DNA from: Gammaproteobacteria bacterium | Lineage (GTDB): Bacteria; Pseudomonadota; Gammaproteobacteria; Ga0077536 | DNA: 32,236 nucleotides | Direction: 5' to 3' | Assembly: GCA_947450495.1 (NCBI GenBank) | Contig: CANFVX010000005.1 | Coordinates: 1 to 32,236 of the forward strand | Shown here: positions 28,390 through 32,236 of the stretch, piece after piece | Layout: each line of letters opens with the position of its first letter | How positions within the stretch are numbered: the stretch's first letter is position 1 | The notes under the pieces: model-generated | Databases searched by the model: none | The model's input: only the letters and a program-made list of their open reading frames with translations | What the model was told of the DNA's origin: nothing | Made by a program: the position numbers and the translations under genes

Positions 28390-29214
28390 ATGTTGCACGA
28401 AAACCTTCTGAAGTTCGCCAGCTTTCGCTACCTCAAAGTCGCTACATTGCTGGTGCTGGGTAGCATCGGGGCCTACCTCTGGCATACGCCCCGGACCATC
28501 CCTAACGGTGGCACCTGGCTGGGCTATACCTTGGGGACGATCGGCGCGGTCCTCATTCTCTGGCTGATGTTTTTCGGCCTTCGCAAACGCGCTTACCGCT
28601 CCAGGCTTGGCACTGTGAAAGGCTGGCTGTCGGCGCACGTTTATCTCGGCCTTTCGCTCATCGTGGTGGCCACGCTCCATACCGGATTCCAGTTTGGCTG
28701 GAACATCCACACGCTGGCCTACGTGCTGATGCTGGGGGTGATTTTCAGCGGGATGTGGGGCGTCTACGTCTACTTCCGAAATCCGGTGTTGATGAGCGGG
28801 ATGCTGGACGGGAAGACCGTTCAACAACTGGGTGGCTCGTTGCGCGAGATTGACGCCCAGTCACGCAAAATCGCCAGCAACCTCAACCCCGACTTGCAGA
28901 CCCTGGTGCAGCGATCGTCTGAGGCGGCGATTGTCGGCAGTCTGTTCGGTCGATTCCGTTCTCAGGTCATCGGTTGTCCCACGCGCCGAGCTGTTAGCGT
29001 TCTCGAGCAATTGGCCAAGGCGGAAGGCGCTAGCAAGCCCATACGCGATCTTCTCAACCTGCAGTTCCGGCGCCTGTCTCAACTGGATGAGATTCGCGAG
29101 TTCGTGAAACTAAAAACCTGGACCGATTTGTGGCTGCTGTTGCATGTGCCGCTGTCTTTCGCGTTGCTGGCGACCCTGACGGCGCACATCGTCTCGGTCT
29201 TTTTCTACTGGTAG
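28390..29214 (+). CDS. Integral membrane protein, putative diheme cytochrome b-like subunit
   Basis: Several hydrophobic helices; two His pairs with exact H-x13-H spacing (HVYLGLSLIVVATLH and HVPLSFALLATLTAH); next to a decaheme cytochrome c gene. Confidence 0.8.
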   Translation: MLHENLLKFASFRYLKVATLLVLGSIGAYLWHTPRTIPNGGTWLGYTLGTIGAVLILWLMFFGLRKRAYRSRLGTVKGWLSAHVYLGLSLIVVATLHTGFQFGWNIHTLAYVLMLGVIFSGMWGVYVYFRNPVLMSGMLDGKTVQQLGGSLREIDAQSRKIASNLNPDLQTLVQRSSEAAIVGSLFGRFRSQVIGCPTRRAVSVLEQLAKAEGASKPIRDLLNLQFRRLSQLDEIREFVKLKTWTDLWLLLHVPLSFALLATLTAHIVSVFFYW

Positions 29215-29220
29215 CCGCTC

Positions 29221-30810
29221 ATGCAGCATAAACAGGACGACCCGATAACTGCCCAGATCAAATCTCTGCAGCGCCCGCTGGGCGGGCGTCGACTACTGTC
29301 CTGGAGCTTGTTTGTCATTGCGGCCGTCGTCTGCTTGCTGCTCCCCGTTGCAAGTTCCAGGCATGCGGAAGAACTGAAGGGCTGGCTGCACAAGGTGCCG
29401 GGTCTCGCCGAACACGTTCAACCGCTGATGGCGAGTATGGAACAAGCATTCCTCGCGCGCCGACCCGACCCGGCGGTAAAAGCCCCCGCTGAACGCAAAT
29501 CTCACGACGACATTCATGCCCTGCTGGTCGCGGGGGCCTACACCCCACCGCCGCCGAGCTTGCTCGGTTTGGACCGGGTCTGGAATCCGGGCCCGCTGGC
29601 GCAAGCGCATCAGCCTTGGGCGAACGATTGTAAAGTTTGTCACAGCGTGCCGTTCAAACAGGTCATGGATAAAGACTGCAGAACCTGCCACGCGACGATC
29701 GGTGACCACGTAAACGCCAAGGCGGGCGAAATCCACGGTCTCAGTGACCGCAGCTGCACGAGCTGTCATCAGGACCACGAAGGGGAGTTTGGTCTTGCCA
29801 CGCAAAACCGGCATTTTGTCGGTCGTGATTGCGCAGAGTGTCATCGAGACATCAAGGGCGCGATGCCCACCACGCAAACCGAAAACGTCGCTGACTTTGC
29901 GAAGCAGCACCCCCAGTTCCGCGTGCAACTCGCTGGCACGCCACCCGAGTCGGCACTGACCCGGGTTCGTCTTGAGCCTGGCAAGCCGCTGGAGGAACCC
30001 ACCGGGCTTAAATTCCCGCACGACGTCCATCTCAGCGCGAAAGGCATCGACAGCCCCAAAGGCACGGTGCGGATGGAATGCGCGAACTGTCATGTGCTGC
30101 AGCCGGACGGTCTGCGCTTCGTCCCGACAAACATGAAGGACCATTGCCAAAGCTGCCACGCGCTGAAGCTCGAGCCCCAGATGTCTAACCGCGAAGTGCC
30201 GCACGGCTCGGTGCCTGAAGTCCTCACAGCCTTGCGCGAGTTTTATGCCTATGTGGCGCAGCAGGGCGGACTACCGGCGAGTGCCGAACCCCTCACCCAC
30301 ACCATCCAAATCACCCGGCCTGGCGAACCCGGGGCGGTGCCGCGCAGCTTCATTGATCTGCCCGGTGGCGTGCGTGAACGCGCGGCGGCGGCGGCGGCCG
30401 AGTTGTTCGAAAAAACCTCCTGCGTGGTATGTCATGAGGTAAGCCGCGAGGCTGGCGCCGGACTGGCTGGGACTCCCGGATCAGACCTGCCGCAGTGGAA
30501 GATTGCGCCGGTGCAGTCCGTCCACGTGTGGTTGCCGAAATCGGTGTTCAGCCACGCGACTCACGCCAATGAAGCGTGCACGGACTGCCATCAGGCCGAG
30601 CACTCCCAGAAGGCCACTGAGGTGCTGATGCCGCGCATTGAGGTCTGCCGTGATTGCCACGCGGGAACTGCGCCGTCCGTCAATAAAATCGTCTCGGATT
30701 GCGGGCTTTGCCACGGCTTCCATCAGCCCGCCCGCTTGCCTGTCACCGCGCAACTCACGCGTCCGTCGCTTTTGCCAACCGACAAGGCCGGCGAGGCGCC
30801 CCCGCGATGA
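29221..30810 (+). CDS. Membrane-anchored multiheme (ten CxxCH) cytochrome c
   Basis: Motifs CKVCH, CRTCH, CTSCH, CAECH, CANCH, CQSCH, CVVCH, CTDCH, CRDCH, CGLCH; N-terminal hydrophobic helix LLSWSLFVIAAVVCLLLPVA. Confidence 0.93.
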   Translation: MQHKQDDPITAQIKSLQRPLGGRRLLSWSLFVIAAVVCLLLPVASSRHAEELKGWLHKVPGLAEHVQPLMASMEQAFLARRPDPAVKAPAERKSHDDIHALLVAGAYTPPPPSLLGLDRVWNPGPLAQAHQPWANDCKVCHSVPFKQVMDKDCRTCHATIGDHVNAKAGEIHGLSDRSCTSCHQDHEGEFGLATQNRHFVGRDCAECHRDIKGAMPTTQTENVADFAKQHPQFRVQLAGTPPESALTRVRLEPGKPLEEPTGLKFPHDVHLSAKGIDSPKGTVRMECANCHVLQPDGLRFVPTNMKDHCQSCHALKLEPQMSNREVPHGSVPEVLTALREFYAYVAQQGGLPASAEPLTHTIQITRPGEPGAVPRSFIDLPGGVRERAAAAAAELFEKTSCVVCHEVSREAGAGLAGTPGSDLPQWKIAPVQSVHVWLPKSVFSHATHANEACTDCHQAEHSQKATEVLMPRIEVCRDCHAGTAPSVNKIVSDCGLCHGFHQPARLPVTAQLTRPSLLPTDKAGEAPPR

Positions 30811-32236
30811 GGGGATCGCCGCGACGCGGGCGGACGCTCTACGCGCTCGCGCTGACGCTGGTGACCGCCTGGGCGCAAGGCGCCAGCCTGTCGATTGCCG
30901 ACGTTAATCGTGTCGCGGGGCAGGCCGAACAAGCCGCAGAGTCGCTAGGCCAGACTCGCTTCACCATTGCCGTCGTCGATCGCGTTGGCAATGTGCTGGC
31001 AGTGTTTCGGCGCGGCGCCGCCAGCGCACTGACCATTACTTCAGGCCTGCCTGTCACCGGCGGTCTGGAAGGCATTAGTTCCGCTGCCACGGGTTTGGAC
31101 CTTGCGGCAGTGGCGGCGATTTCCAAGGCCGTGACCGGCGCATATCTTTCCTCATCGGGTAACGCGTTTAGTACGCGCACTGCGAGCTTCATCATCCAGA
31201 ATCACTTCGCGCCGGGCGTTAAAAACACACCGGGTGGCCCGCTCTACGGTGTGCAGTTCAGCCAGTTGCCATGCGGTGACTTTGTGCAGACCACCGATCC
31301 CGGCGCTACCACCGGCATTGGCCCACGTCGTTCGCCACTTGGTCTGGCCGGCGACCCGGGGGGCTTTCCGCTTTACAAGGCTGGCGTGGTGGTGGGTGGC
31401 GTCGGCGTCATCGCGGGCGCGACAGCGACCTATACGCTTGATTTGGATCCGCGCCATCCCAAAGCCGACCTTGAAGAGCGGATTGCGCAGGCCGCGACTA
31501 CGGGATTTGCGCCGCCGGATGCCCTGCGCCAAATCACCGCCGGCGGCATTCGCCTGCCATATTCCACTTCAGATGCTAGCGTGCCCGCCGTGACCCGAAG
31601 AGTTCCGGTGCATGCCACACCGCAGACCATTCCGGGTTACACCACTAACGTCGTCAAAGCCGGTCGAGCCTACGGCAGCCAGGGCTCCGGCTATGTGCCG
31701 GCCACGTCCGCGAACGCGACGCCTGCACTTGTCGCCCGCCGCGCCTTCATCCTCGAGGACGGCACGGGCGTCAATCGGTATAAGCCCAGAAGCAGCGTCG
31801 CGCCATCCGCCTTAAGCGCAACGTTTGTGAATGAAATTCTCCAACAGGCGCTAGGTGTGGCGAACCAGGCGCGGGCGCAGATTCGTCGACCACTCAATTC
31901 CACAGCGCAGGTGACGGTGGCCGTGGTGGATGTTGCCGGCAACATCCTCGGGGTGGCCAGAACACCTGACTCGCCGGTCTTCAGTACCGATGTCTCTGTG
32001 CAAAAAGCGCGCACCGCGGCCTTGTTTTCGCGGCGTGACGCGAGCGCCAAAATCAGGGCGATTGCCCCCGACAGCATTGCCGGAATTTCCATTCCAGGTG
32101 GCGCAATCCGCATGAGCGCGGCCCAGCGCTTCTTTGGCCGGGACGTCTTCGCCGGAACCGCCTTCACGGCGCGCGGCCTTAACAACCTCGCCCGCCCGAA
32201 TTTCCCGGACGGGATTGATGCCAACGGTCCTGGACC
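30807..32236 (+). CDS. Exported heme-binding-like protein with two GlcG/HbpS (DUF336) domains; 3' truncated by window edge
   Basis: ATGA overlap with the cytochrome stop; frame read open by hand to the window end (missing from the ORF track). Signal-like N-terminus; FTIAVVDRVGNVLAVFRRG and VTVAVVDVAGNILGVARTPDSPVFSTDVSVQKARTAA; GGFPLYKAGVVVGGVGV. Confidence 0.85.
   Translation, partial: MRGSPRRGRTLYALALTLVTAWAQGASLSIADVNRVAGQAEQAAESLGQTRFTIAVVDRVGNVLAVFRRGAASALTITSGLPVTGGLEGISSAATGLDLAAVAAISKAVTGAYLSSSGNAFSTRTASFIIQNHFAPGVKNTPGGPLYGVQFSQLPCGDFVQTTDPGATTGIGPRRSPLGLAGDPGGFPLYKAGVVVGGVGVIAGATATYTLDLDPRHPKADLEERIAQAATTGFAPPDALRQITAGGIRLPYSTSDASVPAVTRRVPVHATPQTIPGYTTNVVKAGRAYGSQGSGYVPATSANATPALVARRAFILEDGTGVNRYKPRSSVAPSALSATFVNEILQQALGVANQARAQIRRPLNSTAQVTVAVVDVAGNILGVARTPDSPVFSTDVSVQKARTAALFSRRDASAKIRAIAPDSIAGISIPGGAIRMSAAQRFFGRDVFAGTAFTARGLNNLARPNFPDGIDANGPG

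Noticed and set aside
30839-32224. Minus-strand ORFs (30839-31195, 31152-31532, 31691-32224) in the right-end region
   Set aside because: The plus strand holds one continuous open frame from 30807 to the window end with GlcG/HbpS motifs, so these are antisense artefacts.

Overview
32.2 kb window of GC-rich, compact, probably gammaproteobacterial chromosome. Most of it is housekeeping: argG, NUDIX hydrolase, aceF/aceE, an M17 aminopeptidase, a HAD/LOG gene cluster, MmgE/PrpD, ppsR/ppsA, mtdA/fchA, nadC, egtD, ampD, lpxH, ppiB and a four-tRNA cluster (Pro-Arg-His-Lys). The left edge holds an MNIO (DUF692) + DUF2063 pair of the bufferin/RiPP type, with any precursor gene lying outside the window. 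The most interesting locus is at the right end. It is a tightly packed three-gene set: a membrane protein with two H-x13-H motifs (diheme cytochrome b-like), a membrane-anchored cytochrome c with ten CxxCH motifs, and an exported protein with two GlcG/HbpS-like (DUF336) domains that runs off the window. It looks like an undercharacterised electron-transfer module. Other points of interest are a composite repeat in the argG upstream region (109-bp direct repeats flanking a perfect 22-bp inverted repeat), a ppsR reading frame with no ATG/GTG/TTG start upstream of its conserved N-terminus (AUC start proposed), a divergent mtdA/fchA pair with an unknown partner gene, an exported FAH/MhpD-like protein that seems to lack the metal-site Glu pair, an orphan egtD, and very short convergent intergenic gaps. 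All assignments come from reading the sequence and recalling family motifs; no database search was run.
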